A DNA stretch of 64,000 nucleotides from NCBI RefSeq assembly GCF_905175385.1, contig NZ_HG992750.1, forward strand, positions 1,116,001-1,180,000, written 5' to 3'. The DNA comes from Vibrio sp. B1FLJ16 (lineage in GTDB: Bacteria; Pseudomonadota; Gammaproteobacteria; Enterobacterales; Vibrionaceae). The notes under the pieces were generated by a model that was not told where the DNA came from, made no database searches, and worked only from the letters and a program-made list of their open reading frames with translations. The position numbers were made by a program, and so were the translations under genes. This document shows, piece after piece, positions 8,708 through 19,276 of this stretch (the stretch's first letter is position 1; each line of letters opens with the position of its first letter).

Positions 8708-10327
8708 ATGCAAAGCCCTGTCGAACTCGCACCAGATTACTATTTAGATAATTTCTTTAAGCTGACCCAACACGCTACTAAATGGTATGGCGATTTACTG
8801 TCAGATGAAGAGCATCAGTGGCTATCGGCATTTGAGCAATTGAGTAAACACGCTCAATGCCTTTTGGTACGTTTATATAGCCGCAAAGGCTGTTGGTTTC
8901 GTAGTGATAAACTTAGCTACGCAGAAATACCGTCCATTGACGAGTCTCTGATAGAACTCAATCAATCCAAGCTTGTTGAACTTTCTCCTAACCTGTCACA
9001 TCAAGAGCTAACTGCGAACTTACTAACAAAACCAGAAATTCTCGCACTCTACCCGAACTTACCTAAATCATTAAAAAAAGATGCACTGGTCGAGCAACTA
9101 AGTAGTAACGAATTCATTTCGTTCTCAGCCCTCGATTTTACAGTCATCAGGCTGAACTCAGCCCACATGATTGATGTTTTACTCACCTTGTTCTTCGCTA
9201 ATACACACCAAGACTTAAGTCAGTTTGTACTAGACGACCTTGGATTACATAAGTTCGAGCACTATCAATTAAGCAAAGAACGTCGCTTCTTCGAGTCTCG
9301 ATTGCAAATTGACCGATTGATTGAGCTGAGCGAACTAGCCAACATTTACTGGCAGTGCGATCGGAAGGACAAAGCAAACCTCGACCTTCTAATTAAGGCA
9401 ATGCCAGAGACTGTTCAACATAGCTACGTGGACAGAAAGCGGGAGCACATGCTCAACGACATCGCTCGTGACTACGAACGTATTAGTGAACTGGAAACAG
9501 CATTAGCGCTTTTTAAACAAACCAACCTCCCACCGAGCAGAGAACGTCGTGCACGAATATTCGATAAGCTGAACCGTGACAAACAATTTAGTGACATTGT
9601 CACTGAAATGTTAGCATCACCTACCGATGTATCTGAATGGGAAGTGGCCCAAAAGCTGGAGCAACGAGTAAAACGAAAGTTTGGGCAAAAGGTACCAAGA
9701 GCAGCCAAACCCTACTGTCATGAGCATCATATCGAACTGGATTTATCCCAACAACGTGTGGAACTTGCTACCAAAGAGCACTTTGAGCGCTTAGGCTGGA
9801 AAGTATTCTACGCAGAAAACACTCTGCTCAACGCTCTGTTAGGACTCACCTTTTGGGATGCGATCTTTGCCCCTATTGAGGGTGCTTTTATCAATGCCTA
9901 CCAACATCGACCACTCGATTTGTATCACGCTGATTTTGTATCCAGACGCGAAGAATTAATCAGCTTGGCATTCGCTCAACTCGCGTCTGGCAATAGCAAA
10001 TCTATACTTGATAGATATGACGCTAAATTTGGCATCAGCAACCCTTTTGTTTCTTGGGGCGTAGTAAGTAAAGAGCTACTCGAACATGCACTCAGTACCA
10101 TTCCTACTGCTATGCTAATTGAGCTGTTCAAAGTACAACTTAGCGATCTCAAACTGTATCGCAATGGAATGCCAGATTTAATCGCGTTTAAGGATGGACA
10201 ATTTGAATGGATTGAAGTGAAAGGCCCAGGCGACAAACTACAGGATAACCAGTGGCGATGGATTAAAGAGTTTAATCGCCTTGAGGTGCCGTTTTCTGTT
10301 TGCTATGTGACAGCTACAAAAGATTGA
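8708..10327 (+). CDS. VRR-NUC domain nuclease, bacterial FAN1 homologue
   Basis: 539 residues from the ATG at 8708. A start at 8645 would place the preceding terminator inside the gene, so it is rejected. The C-terminal VRR-NUC nuclease fold shows the PD-(D/E)XK core: PD in 'GMPDLIAFKDGQ' and E-V-K in 'FEWIEVKGPGDKLQDNQWRW'. The N-terminal part contains the SAP-like and helical regions of FAN1 ('CLLVRLYSRKGCWFRSDKLS'). FAN1 is a structure-specific DNA nuclease that unhooks interstrand crosslinks. It sits alone with no repair partner nearby, so its role is inferred from family. Confidence 0.88.
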   Translation: MQSPVELAPDYYLDNFFKLTQHATKWYGDLLSDEEHQWLSAFEQLSKHAQCLLVRLYSRKGCWFRSDKLSYAEIPSIDESLIELNQSKLVELSPNLSHQELTANLLTKPEILALYPNLPKSLKKDALVEQLSSNEFISFSALDFTVIRLNSAHMIDVLLTLFFANTHQDLSQFVLDDLGLHKFEHYQLSKERRFFESRLQIDRLIELSELANIYWQCDRKDKANLDLLIKAMPETVQHSYVDRKREHMLNDIARDYERISELETALALFKQTNLPPSRERRARIFDKLNRDKQFSDIVTEMLASPTDVSEWEVAQKLEQRVKRKFGQKVPRAAKPYCHEHHIELDLSQQRVELATKEHFERLGWKVFYAENTLLNALLGLTFWDAIFAPIEGAFINAYQHRPLDLYHADFVSRREELISLAFAQLASGNSKSILDRYDAKFGISNPFVSWGVVSKELLEHALSTIPTAMLIELFKVQLSDLKLYRNGMPDLIAFKDGQFEWIEVKGPGDKLQDNQWRWIKEFNRLEVPFSVCYVTATKD

Positions 10328-10343
10328 TAAAGACTGACAGGAC

Positions 10344-11255
10344 TTAGGTACTTGCCCCGATACATGGACAATCTTCAGGCAATACTAAACGGATACTTTT
10401 AGGCAAAACGTCAAAGCGTACCTTGCGCGAGCGATAAGGTTCGCCGTCTAGATTCAGAGGTAACGGATTTGGGAAATCAATTTCGAGCCAGCTTGTACGG
10501 GTATGCTTAACAAAATCACCGGTAATTCTAGGATTATTGATCTCTTCTATCACTTTCGGCAGTTCATGTGGCAGGAACGGGCAAACCAGCGTTAAATCCA
10601 TAAGGCCATCATCAATCATCGCATTAGGAGCTAATGACTGACCACCACCAGCCAAACGGCCGTTACAAAACGCACCAAGTAAGATTCCCCCCTTAAAGCT
10701 GCCATCATCTACTTTTATCGTTCCATCGTAAGGCTTGAAACCCAGAGCTTTAACAACGCCCGTTAACGTATATGCTCCGCCACCTAAAAAGTTTTTCAAC
10801 TCCGCAGGAGTTTCAGCAGTAATCTGAGCTCCAAACCCCGCTGCCGCAACATTGAAAAAATAACGATCATTCGCTTTCACACAATCAACCAAATATGACT
10901 TCCCTTTTAACGCCAGGAACAGAGCATCACGGATAGAGCCAGGAATACAGTTGGCAGTGGCAAAATCATTAGCGGTTCCAAGTGGAATTATTGCCAGTTC
11001 AGGCCTTTTCTCTTCATCAATTTGTACAATTGCAGAAACTGCTTCATTAACTGTCCCATCACCACCTGCGACTGCAATACGAGTAATGCCTTCATTTACG
11101 GCCTCATTGACTAAACGCGCCATATCTTGAGATTCCCATGTCACACGGACTTGTACATCGAAGCCCTTATCTCTCAGCGCCATGATTGCGTTTCTCAGTT
11201 CGGGTATCCCAGCTTTTTTGCCGTTTAGTATCGCTCGTATTGTTTTTGTTTTCAT
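10344..11255 (-). CDS. yegS: YegS-type lipid kinase
   Basis: 303 residues, the usual length of YegS. The diacylglycerol-kinase catalytic fold shows the nucleotide motif GGDGT ('[15 protein letters not shown]') and '[14 protein letters not shown]'. Members phosphorylate diacylglycerol or phosphatidylglycerol at the inner membrane face. It starts one base after the batD stop, so it is the last gene of the Bat operon, an unusual partner for that complex. Confidence 0.9.
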   Translation of the reverse strand: MKTKTIRAILNGKKAGIPELRNAIMALRDKGFDVQVRVTWESQDMARLVNEAVNEGITRIAVAGGDGTVNEAVSAIVQIDEEKRPELAIIPLGTANDFATANCIPGSIRDALFLALKGKSYLVDCVKANDRYFFNVAAAGFGAQITAETPAELKNFLGGGAYTLTGVVKALGFKPYDGTIKVDDGSFKGGILLGAFCNGRLAGGGQSLAPNAMIDDGLMDLTLVCPFLPHELPKVIEEINNPRITGDFVKHTRTSWLEIDFPNPLPLNLDGEPYRSRKVRFDVLPKSIRLVLPEDCPCIGAST

Positions 11256-11256
11256 T

Positions 11257-12567
11257 TTACTCTTTCCCAGTTTCGCCGCTTCGGTTTAACTTATCCAACT
11301 GAGGTAAGGCTTTAGGTATACGAAGTTTAAACGCTTTTCTCTTAATCTGAATTTTACGCCACATCGACTTAATAAGGCTTGCACTGCGCTCTCCGCTTTG
11401 CAGTCTTGCTGAACTTTTCTGCCATGAGAGACTTGCGTCTACTTTGCTCATCTCTAGTTCAGAGGTATTAACACGTAGCTGCTTATAGAGCACCGCCCTT
11501 GCCTCTCCCCAACGCTTATCTTTCAGTAAACGGTGTAAAGTTAGCCATGGAGGTGTTGGTCTGTTTCGGTAATAGCGCTTAATCGCGAAAAACAAAACGA
11601 CACTAAGCAAAGCTGCCACAAGCGAACCAATAATCCACGCGAGATAAGCTTTAACGAACGATTTCAATGTGTGTTTTGCCTGAAAAGACTGCCCCTCAAC
11701 CACCACACTTTCAAGTTGCTGTGTTTTACTGTTCCACCATTGGAACTTATAGTCAGGTAATGTCAGCTCTCCGCCTTGCTGAATGACGTAAACACTCTCT
11801 TCTACTCGACTAGATTGATAGTCACCACGTGTTTGCGTGTCCGAGAGTCGATGGGGTTGCGGGTAAGCCTGATAGCGTGTGGTCGACTCGCCTTTAAGCA
11901 GATCGGGCAGTAACACCGACAAGCTGTCCTGTGCCGTGATCGTTATTCTGCGCGTGATTGCATCACCAACTTTTAGCGATTCACCTGAAGTTTCCCACTC
12001 TTGCGTCACTTCTGCATCCGTCGCGACAAACCAAGGCACATTGTTACTCAACAGCCCCGACGGCAGCGATGCTTTGAACTTAATTGGCTGAGTATAAAGC
12101 GTACCTGAGACGTTTTCCCCGTCAGGTGCAGACACCTGAACCCCAACCGCAACAGGCGGGATCACAAATTCTCCCGATGCTTGCGGGTACATTGTCACTT
12201 CCCACCGTTGGCGAGACCAGGTTTGTCCGCCTTTACGCTCAGTAAAATTGGTCGCCAGTTGATTGCGCTGTTTCGCAATCACATTGGGAACATCCACAGT
12301 ACCGATTCGAGTCCCGCCAGTAAACCAGCGAGGAGTTGCTACCTCAATGGTCAAAACTACCTGTTCATTAACACTGAAACTTGGAGGAGTTCGACTTTCT
12401 CCATCAGTCGCATCCTTTCCCACCCAGGCTTTTATCTCGACGTCGTGGCTGCGTTGTAAGTCTTGAATATCTTGAGCAAAGATTAAGCTACTCGTAAATA
12501 AACTCACCAATACCACTAACAGGCGTGACAAACGAGAAGAGTTGAAGCAATGAAAATGCATCATCAT
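11257..12567 (-). CDS. BatD-like membrane-anchored protein
   Basis: 436 residues: a signal peptide (about 14-31, ending ...FAQ), a large extracytoplasmic beta-rich region with the BatD feature '[19 protein letters not shown]', one membrane helix (about 310-335) and a basic cytoplasmic tail. BatD proteins work with BatA/BatB and a MoxR ATPase at the cell envelope ('Bacteroides aerotolerance' family; biochemical role unsettled). Its start overlaps the preceding gene by four bases (ATGA), showing tight operon coupling. Confidence 0.82.
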   Translation of the reverse strand: MMMHFHCFNSSRLSRLLVVLVSLFTSSLIFAQDIQDLQRSHDVEIKAWVGKDATDGESRTPPSFSVNEQVVLTIEVATPRWFTGGTRIGTVDVPNVIAKQRNQLATNFTERKGGQTWSRQRWEVTMYPQASGEFVIPPVAVGVQVSAPDGENVSGTLYTQPIKFKASLPSGLLSNNVPWFVATDAEVTQEWETSGESLKVGDAITRRITITAQDSLSVLLPDLLKGESTTRYQAYPQPHRLSDTQTRGDYQSSRVEESVYVIQQGGELTLPDYKFQWWNSKTQQLESVVVEGQSFQAKHTLKSFVKAYLAWIIGSLVAALLSVVLFFAIKRYYRNRPTPPWLTLHRLLKDKRWGEARAVLYKQLRVNTSELEMSKVDASLSWQKSSARLQSGERSASLIKSMWRKIQIKRKAFKLRIPKALPQLDKLNRSGETGKE

Positions 12568-14297
12568 TGTCGGCTCTCCTCGTTGCTGTTTATGTCGCGA
12601 CTACTAGATGCATTAGTCGATACTGGTGACCGCAACTGGATCTGAAACTTAGCTCGCAGAAAGTCTTTAGGATCAGACTCAACACGTTTTAGCCATTTAT
12701 CCGCCATCTCTTGATTACCGAGAATCTCATCGGCAGTTAACTTCTCTTTAACCATCTTGTCTGCGGTTGTCTGTTCGTCTGCGCCCTCTGCCGTTTGTGG
12801 GTTATCCCCAAGTTCAGTCGAAGAATCTGGTTCTGTTCCTGCCTGGCTTTCACTCATCTGATTGATTTCCTCAACAAGAGCGCTGATCACTTTTAGATTA
12901 TGTTCAACATCAGGTCTCAGTGCATTGCTTAATGTCGGCTTACTCGCCAAAGCCTTAAGCAGATCTCTCGCTGCCAGGTACTCGCGCTGGCGTGCTAGCG
13001 CACTCGCAGCATTGTATAAGCCAAAATCTCTTACCTCTTCTAATGGGTCATTCTGCATTTCTAAGAATGCACTATGAGCGAGTTTAAACTCGCTGGCGTA
13101 ATAATATGCCGTTCCTTTGCGCAGAGGGTCAGAGAAGTGCTTTGCTGCCTCCAGGTACTCTAATTTATTAAACAGCCGTTGACCTTGTTGATCAGGCGTC
13201 AGCCATAAATCCCACCACCACTGAGTAACCTTATCGAGTGCAGATACCGTCTCTACGACCTGAGGCTGTTCAGCTTTCACGGAAATATTCTCCGCCAACA
13301 CTTTATTGGGCATAATGAGACTGCCAGAGACCATCGCAATCACACACCATTGGACTAACCACCCTTTTCTGAACCACAATAGCATGATAAGTGCGATTGG
13401 AAACAGCAGGCTATAGCCCATGTCTTTCCATGGCATAGAAGATTCACCGTTAAGTTGCATGTTACGCTCTACATAACGGTTTAACTGTTCTATATCACTG
13501 TTATCAACGCTCACTTCAACTAATCGCCCGTTGGTTTTGCTGGCGAGTGTTTGTAGTGAGGCCAAATCCATCGGGTTATTACTGACCACATCAGAATTAC
13601 CCGCTGCAAGTATTAATAATTGGTATGGTTTATTCGCAAAATAGTCCTCATATTGCTTAGCTGTGGCTGGGTTAACACCGTCTGACACCAATAACACCGT
13701 CGAGCCAGTTACCCCTTGCAACTGTAGGTCAATCAGTGGCAATGCCTGCTCTGGGAGTTTACCTTTAACCGGCATAATCTCCGGCGTGATTGCAGCGAGA
13801 AATGGATCAAATACTCTACTGTCTTGTGTCACTGGCATAGCAACATGCGCGCTACCAGAAAAAACCACTAAGCCCGTTTTACCACCTTGCCTTGCCGCTA
13901 ATAGGTCACGTATTTTTTGTTTAGAACGCTCTAACCGACTTGGTGGCAGATCCTTTTGCAACATAGAGTCACTGTTATCCAGAATAACCAACATAGACGC
14001 TTTGTCTTCACCAAACGGGGAAGCCTCGCGCTGCCAACTTGGACCGGCACAGATAATAATGGCAAGAAATACATTGACCATGAGTAGTTTGAGAGGCAAC
14101 TGTTTACGCCAGCCGTGTTCACCAATCGTCAATGCCTCTCGCAGGTGCTCCGGCAGAATATCTTTCCAGCCTGGCTTACTCTCTTCACGCCAGCGTAGCC
14201 AGATCAGAAACAGCATCGGGATTAGCGCCAGTAACCACAATGGGCGAATAAAATGAAACTGGGTGAAAAATTGCGTGAAGCTAAGAGAATCAAACAT
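12564..14297 (-). CDS. BatB/BatC fusion: VWA domain plus TPR region
   Basis: 577 residues. Two N-terminal membrane helices (about 18-35 and 70-86) lead into a von Willebrand A domain with metal-binding site DNSDS at 107-111. A further membrane helix lies near 295-335, followed by a periplasmic TPR-like helical region ('YLEAAKHFSDPLRKGTAYYY', 'FGLYNAASALARQREYLAAR') and an acidic, low-complexity tail. In many bacteria these are two genes, batB and batC; here they are one chain. Overlaps batA by eight bases and batD by four. Confidence 0.88.
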   Translation of the reverse strand: MFDSLSFTQFFTQFHFIRPLWLLALIPMLFLIWLRWREESKPGWKDILPEHLREALTIGEHGWRKQLPLKLLMVNVFLAIIICAGPSWQREASPFGEDKASMLVILDNSDSMLQKDLPPSRLERSKQKIRDLLAARQGGKTGLVVFSGSAHVAMPVTQDSRVFDPFLAAITPEIMPVKGKLPEQALPLIDLQLQGVTGSTVLLVSDGVNPATAKQYEDYFANKPYQLLILAAGNSDVVSNNPMDLASLQTLASKTNGRLVEVSVDNSDIEQLNRYVERNMQLNGESSMPWKDMGYSLLFPIALIMLLWFRKGWLVQWCVIAMVSGSLIMPNKVLAENISVKAEQPQVVETVSALDKVTQWWWDLWLTPDQQGQRLFNKLEYLEAAKHFSDPLRKGTAYYYASEFKLAHSAFLEMQNDPLEEVRDFGLYNAASALARQREYLAARDLLKALASKPTLSNALRPDVEHNLKVISALVEEINQMSESQAGTEPDSSTELGDNPQTAEGADEQTTADKMVKEKLTADEILGNQEMADKWLKRVESDPKDFLRAKFQIQLRSPVSTNASSSRDINSNEESRQ

Positions 14298-15387
14298 CGC
14301 GTTCTCCCAACGGCACTTTACCTAATGATACATTCCCTGCTGATAAGCGCACTTTAGCTCTTCTTTTCAGTGTCGCTACACCAAACGCAAGCAAGTGTAC
14401 AACCACCAGCAATACCATTAGATAATGGTGTAAACTTTGTTTAGGACGATAGGTCGTGCTTTCGTAAAGCTGCGGCTCCAGCTTGCTGATGTCTTCATAA
14501 GCGCCAGACAATTCATCTCGATTAAGCGCTTCAAAAGCTTGGCCACCTGATTCGGAAGCAATTCTGTTGATCACATCCATATCAAGTGCCGTTTCACCGA
14601 TAGTCTGAGGGTCACCCATTGCGATAACATGCACACGAACGCCTTTTGCTTTCGCTACCTTTGCCGCATCTATCGGTTCAACAAAACTGCCGGTATCATT
14701 CCCATCCGTGAGTACAATTGTTACTTTTTCACGCTTTTGGCTGTGATCTAATTCACTGCGACTCTTGTCACTCTGATCAAAGACTTTAATCGCTAAACCA
14801 ATCGCATCGCCCAAGTTTGTGCTCTGTCCTGCCATGGCAACATCCGTTTGATTGAGCAGTTCGAGCCACACCTTCTGGTCGGCCGTAAATGGGGTTTGAA
14901 CAAATGCTGCATCACCAAACAAAATCAAGCCGAGCCGATCACCTTTTCGGGACTGGACAAACTCAGCCATCACCTCTTTGGCTGCATCGAGACGAGAGAT
15001 TTTTTCACCAGTGCGAGAAGTAAAATCAGGTTCCGCCATGGAGCCAGACAAATCGACGACCACCATCACATCTCGCCCAAGACTTTCACGCACTTGAGGG
15101 GCTCCTAAGATAGTTGGCTTTGCCATTGCGATAACAACACATATCCACGACAGGAGTAGCGTCGCACGCTGCCACCAACTTGGAGTTAGCTGACTTGCTC
15201 CTTCAGACGGAGTTTCACCAATGGCTTCAACTAACTGGCTAAAAAAAGGCACTTTAATGGCCATTTGTTTGGTGCGGTAAGCGGGTACCAGATAGTAGAT
15301 CACTAACGGTAACGGCAAAACAACCAGCCAAAACGGATGACCGAACTCAAAGCCAGGCAAGCCCATTACAGAAAGAAGATCATTCAT
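14290..15387 (-). CDS. BatA-like VWA domain membrane protein
   Basis: 365 residues. Membrane helices at about 17-35 and 75-92, a VWA domain with intact metal site DLSGS (112-116) and downstream 'VLTDGNDTGS', then a C-terminal membrane helix near 330-350. Binds partners through the metal site; together with BatB it forms the core of the envelope complex powered by MoxR. Overlaps its neighbours on both sides by eight bases. Confidence 0.9.
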   Translation of the reverse strand: MNDLLSVMGLPGFEFGHPFWLVVLPLPLVIYYLVPAYRTKQMAIKVPFFSQLVEAIGETPSEGASQLTPSWWQRATLLLSWICVVIAMAKPTILGAPQVRESLGRDVMVVVDLSGSMAEPDFTSRTGEKISRLDAAKEVMAEFVQSRKGDRLGLILFGDAAFVQTPFTADQKVWLELLNQTDVAMAGQSTNLGDAIGLAIKVFDQSDKSRSELDHSQKREKVTIVLTDGNDTGSFVEPIDAAKVAKAKGVRVHVIAMGDPQTIGETALDMDVINRIASESGGQAFEALNRDELSGAYEDISKLEPQLYESTTYRPKQSLHHYLMVLLVVVHLLAFGVATLKRRAKVRLSAGNVSLGKVPLGERDV

Positions 15388-15922
15388 GATGACCTCCTTG
15401 GAAATCTTTTGACGCTGATGAAGTTTTACCTAATTCAGTCACTTGTGAATGTTCTTTAACCCAGCATCGAGCCTTCTCGATGAGAGAAGTACGCTGATCG
15501 CCTGTGAGCTTTATATTTGGATTAATAAGACTTCCGAGCCATAACTTTGAGACTTCATCAGTAAAAGCATGTTTTTGGGGATTAAGCTCATCGAGTTTGC
15601 GAAGAAAAGCGCTATCAAACAGCTTCGCGTTACGGCTATCAAGATGAATCAGCACTATCTTCAAAATGGAAAACAGAGTTTTAGGCATTTCACTATCATT
15701 TACATCCAGTTGGGAAATCGCTTCCAACGCTTCTTTCCGATAGCGGTTAACCCACCACTTACGTACCAAGCGGTAAGCGATATAAAGAAAAACAAGAAAA
15801 ACCCCGACTGCAAGAATTTTCCAGCCAATGGTCTGTGGATACCAACTCACACTTGGTGGTACCGTCACATCATGCAGTTTACTCAGAATATACGTACCAG
15901 GTGGCTTAGGCAGTTCGCTCAC
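15380..15922 (-). CDS. DUF4381 single-pass membrane protein
   Basis: 180 residues, with a proline-rich extracytoplasmic N-terminus ('PPGTYILSKLHDVTVPPSVS'), one membrane helix (about 29-48) and a helical cytoplasmic domain ('RKEALEAISQLDV'). The position between DUF58 and batA is the standard place for DUF4381. Its start abuts the DUF58 stop with no spacer. Molecular role unknown, presumably a structural part of the Bat complex. Confidence 0.85.
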   Translation of the reverse strand: MSELPKPPGTYILSKLHDVTVPPSVSWYPQTIGWKILAVGVFLVFLYIAYRLVRKWWVNRYRKEALEAISQLDVNDSEMPKTLFSILKIVLIHLDSRNAKLFDSAFLRKLDELNPQKHAFTDEVSKLWLGSLINPNIKLTGDQRTSLIEKARCWVKEHSQVTELGKTSSASKDFQGGHHE

Positions 15923-16885
15923 TTAACGCCCTCCTACCCGTTTCTGAAATTCTTTAATGTGTTTACCTGTCGTATTAAGTTCAATATGAGGCAGGTGCTT
16001 TATCGCCATCAGCTGAGCTAATGATTGACGCTGAAAATCAGCTTTGGCTTCCAATGTGGCACTTGCAGCTTCTACTTTCGCATTACTATCTAAATTAAGC
16101 TGAAACTGGCCATCACCTATCACCCACTTTGATTTTGCCAAGTCATCAGGCAATGCTTGTTCCAGGGGATCACTGACCATTACCGCAAGAATATCGTTGT
16201 GTTGCTGAAGCTGTTTTAAGTGATCAAGGTGATGCTCTTCGCAGTCACTCCAATCACTAATAAAAATCAGGGTAGACTGTTTGAGCTTCATTCGTTTTAT
16301 CAGCTCAATCCATTTGCTAAAGGTCACTTTGTCTGAATCCATCGATTCGACACTGAGCGATTGGTTGGCCCGCGATAAGTGTTTAAGCTGAGAAAGAAGA
16401 ACGTTTTGTGAGCGCTGCGGTTTAGCGTGAAACAACGCTTGATGGGAAGCAATCACGAAACCCACTCTGTCACCGTCTTTTAAAATTCTCCAGCCACACA
16501 TTGCCGCGATTTCGGCTGCGACAACAGACTTCATTACCTTGGTGGAAGCAAAAAACATCGCACTGCGCTGGTCAACGCAGACGATCACATTGCGATCTTT
16601 CTCTTCGGTATAGCTACGCACATGAGGTTTACCCGTTCGCATCGTCACTTTCCAGTCGAGGTTACGGATATCATCACCCAATTGGTAATGGCGTAACTCT
16701 TCGAAATTCAGTCCGCGCCCACGAAAAAGTGAATTATGTCGCCCGGAAAGCGCACTGCCAGCTCTTAGGTGAGGGAGTAAACTGAACGACTCGGCTTGTG
16801 CCTGCAAACGCACGAGCCTTGCATAATCGCAATGCAAACGGGGATCGGTCCCCTCAGATTTAGGCGCAAGAGTCGGCTTTGCCAT
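15923..16885 (-). CDS. DUF58 (MoxR-associated, VWA-like) protein
   Basis: 320 residues. It carries the DUF58 signature ('FEELRHYQLGDDIRNLDWKV' then 'KPHVRSYTEEKDR') followed by a degenerate VWA-like fold. These soluble proteins are the usual partners or clients of the MoxR ATPase encoded just upstream (11-base gap). Start ATG at 16885 directly follows the moxR end. Confidence 0.9.
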   Translation of the reverse strand: MAKPTLAPKSEGTDPRLHCDYARLVRLQAQAESFSLLPHLRAGSALSGRHNSLFRGRGLNFEELRHYQLGDDIRNLDWKVTMRTGKPHVRSYTEEKDRNVIVCVDQRSAMFFASTKVMKSVVAAEIAAMCGWRILKDGDRVGFVIASHQALFHAKPQRSQNVLLSQLKHLSRANQSLSVESMDSDKVTFSKWIELIKRMKLKQSTLIFISDWSDCEEHHLDHLKQLQQHNDILAVMVSDPLEQALPDDLAKSKWVIGDGQFQLNLDSNAKVEAASATLEAKADFQRQSLAQLMAIKHLPHIELNTTGKHIKEFQKRVGGR

Positions 16886-16896
16886 AATGCCTCCGC

Positions 16897-17880
16897 TTAC
16901 CCGATTGCGACTGAGTCTAGCAGTTCCTGAACCACTCGCTGATGATCAACACCATCTGCCAGAGCATCGTAAGTCAATGAGAAACGATGCCCTAATACGG
17001 ACGGAACCATTGCACGTACATCATCCGGTGTGACATGGTCGCGACCTTGTAACCATGCATAAGCTCGTGCGCATTTGTCCAAAGAAATGGAAGCACGCGG
17101 GCTTGAGCCAATTTCAATCCATTTGGATAATTTAGAGTCAGCGTAGCGTTCCGGCTTACGAGTCGCCATCACTAAGGCAACGATGTAATCTTCAACCAGT
17201 TCAGACACGGCAACATCAGGTTGTTGGCGGCGTGCCTCTAACACTAACTCAGGCTCAATGTGCTCTGGCGTCACAATCTCAGAGCTGGTTTCTGCACCTA
17301 GCTCTTCACTGCGCACTAAGCGGATGATTTCTCTTTCAGCTTGATCTTCAGGATAGTCCACCGTGACCTTCATGATAAAGCGGTCCATCTGCGCTTCTGG
17401 CAGAGGATATGTACCCTCCTGCTCAATCGGGTTTTGTGTCGCCAGTACCATAAACAGTTCGGGCAGCACATGCGTTTTATCGCCAACAGTAATCGTGCCT
17501 TCAGCCATGGCTTCCAACAAAGCAGCCTGCACTTTTGCTGGTGCGCGGTTCACTTCATCCGCCAGAACAATGCTGTTGAAAATAGGGCCAGGCTGGAAAT
17601 GAAGCTGCGGTTTGCCGTCTAGCTCCTGATAAACCTCTGTACCGGTCACGTCAGAAGGCAGTAAATCTGGGGTGAACTGAATTCTGCCAAAGCTGGTATT
17701 AAGCAGATTTGCTAACGATTTTACAGACCGTGTTTTCGCTGTTCCCGGTAAACCTTCCAGCAGAACATGTCCGTTGGTCAGTAAACCAATAACTAAAGCC
17801 TGCACGACGTGGCTTTGGCCGATAACACTTTTCTCAGTCTCTTCAATCAGTTTATTTATCGCTTGCTGCGCATTGTTCAT
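16897..17880 (-). CDS. MoxR family AAA+ ATPase
   Basis: 327 residues. Walker A GLPGTAKT at 43-50, Walker B/sensor region 'VLADEVNRAPAKVQAALLEA' and the arginine-finger region typical of the MoxR branch. It remodels or inserts metal into VWA-domain partners, here most likely BatA/BatB. It starts 8 bases after the stop of the sulfatase maturase, which ties two otherwise unrelated functions into one transcript. Confidence 0.93.
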   Translation of the reverse strand: MNNAQQAINKLIEETEKSVIGQSHVVQALVIGLLTNGHVLLEGLPGTAKTRSVKSLANLLNTSFGRIQFTPDLLPSDVTGTEVYQELDGKPQLHFQPGPIFNSIVLADEVNRAPAKVQAALLEAMAEGTITVGDKTHVLPELFMVLATQNPIEQEGTYPLPEAQMDRFIMKVTVDYPEDQAEREIIRLVRSEELGAETSSEIVTPEHIEPELVLEARRQQPDVAVSELVEDYIVALVMATRKPERYADSKLSKWIEIGSSPRASISLDKCARAYAWLQGRDHVTPDDVRAMVPSVLGHRFSLTYDALADGVDHQRVVQELLDSVAIG

Positions 17881-17888
17881 CGTGATCC

Positions 17889-19181
17889 CTACTTAGAGTT
17901 TTGTTGTTGCAGTAACTGCGATAAACCGACCAACATAGGTAAAGTGTCATCAAAGAATCGACGAATACCTGAGCATAGGTAATTAAGCCCTTCCTCACCA
18001 TCCGGCGTTTTTATCAGGCGGTTTTTCGGGCACTCGCCCCAACAGTATTTTAGATAAGGACACTTCTTACAGTAGTCTGGCAACGAGTCCCGCTTTGCCA
18101 TACCGAAACTAAACTGACGAGTTGAGAACGCCATTTCATTCAACGAGTGTTCGTGAATATTTGAGAGCTTGTATTCCGGATATACATAATGGTCACAGCT
18201 GTACACATCACCGTTATGCTCTATTGCTAATCCTTTTCCGCAAAATTCAGAAGTAATACAAAGCTGAGCTGGCTTGCCCATAACCTGTGCTACCGCGGTT
18301 TCAAACAGGTTGACGAGAACACGACCCAAATCGTTATTCACCCACTCTACAAACATATCGCTCAGGAATTTACCCCAATCGTCAGGATCAACTGACCAGT
18401 CAGTTACCACAGACATAGGATGCCCCGGTTTAGCCAATTCACTTCCCATTACGGGAATCATCTGTTCGTTCCAGAATTGTGGGGCTGTGGTGTGAAAGTC
18501 GTTTGCTTCAACCACTGGCGCGAGCTGAATGTAAGTAACGCCCAACTCTCGGGTTAGAAAGCGGTAAATCTCCAGAGGATACTTCACGTTGTGGCGATTG
18601 ACTGTTACCAGCGCATTAAATCGAACGCCATGATGCTGTAGTTTCTCAACGGCTTTCATCACTAAATGAAAGGTTGGTTTGCCGCTGCGGGTTTTACGAT
18701 ACTTATCGTGCAGTTCTTCCGGACCATCAATCGACAAACCGACAAGAAAGTTGTTTGCAACTAAAAACTCACACCACTCATCGTTGAGTAAAATACCGTT
18801 AGTCTGTAAATCGTTCTCTATCCGAGTGCCATTAGGCTGGTATTTCTTTTGTAGCTCTACGACTTTGCGGAAATAATCTAAGCCGAGCAGCGTAGGTTCA
18901 CCGCCCTGCCAAGAAAACACGATTTCATCGCTATCTTGACTCTCAATATAACTCTTAACAAACGCTTCTAAGGTTTCCTCATCCATCTTTGGTTGCTTTG
19001 GCTGATGAAGCAGATTTTCTTTGTGTAAGTAAAAGCAATATTGACAGTCAATGTTACATTTCGCACCGCCTGGTTTAGCCATGACATGAAAGCGGCGTTC
19101 GTTTTCCTGATCAGATTTGAATGCAGTTTTCATTGGGACAATTGGCATAACCGTAGAATGACGTGGTGAAGTTTTGCTCAT
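17889..19181 (-). CDS. Anaerobic sulfatase maturase (radical SAM, SPASM)
   Basis: 430 residues. Radical-SAM cluster motif C-x3-C-x2-C at Cys42, Cys46, Cys49; C-terminal SPASM region with many cysteines ('CGKGLAIEHNGDVYSCDHYV', 'CKKCPYLKYCWGECPKNR') for two auxiliary clusters. It oxidises the active-site Ser or Cys of sulfatases to formylglycine in the cytoplasm without oxygen. The partner is the sulfatase encoded 95 bases upstream on the same strand, which has a Ser-type motif. Confidence 0.93.
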   Translation of the reverse strand: MSKTSPRHSTVMPIVPMKTAFKSDQENERRFHVMAKPGGAKCNIDCQYCFYLHKENLLHQPKQPKMDEETLEAFVKSYIESQDSDEIVFSWQGGEPTLLGLDYFRKVVELQKKYQPNGTRIENDLQTNGILLNDEWCEFLVANNFLVGLSIDGPEELHDKYRKTRSGKPTFHLVMKAVEKLQHHGVRFNALVTVNRHNVKYPLEIYRFLTRELGVTYIQLAPVVEANDFHTTAPQFWNEQMIPVMGSELAKPGHPMSVVTDWSVDPDDWGKFLSDMFVEWVNNDLGRVLVNLFETAVAQVMGKPAQLCITSEFCGKGLAIEHNGDVYSCDHYVYPEYKLSNIHEHSLNEMAFSTRQFSFGMAKRDSLPDYCKKCPYLKYCWGECPKNRLIKTPDGEEGLNYLCSGIRRFFDDTLPMLVGLSQLLQQQNSK

Positions 19182-19276
19182 ATAGTCTCTCTTTTGAAGT
19201 TGGCTTTTTTAGCGTTAGCTCTTTTAAATATGGCGCTCCTGAGAGCGCCATTTATTATATTAATACAATTGAATGC

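Noticed and set aside
13663..14256. 197-codon plus-strand frame opposite the BatB/C gene
   Set aside because: Shadow of a well-supported VWA gene; the product has no recognisable domain and is serine/arginine-rich as expected from an antisense frame.
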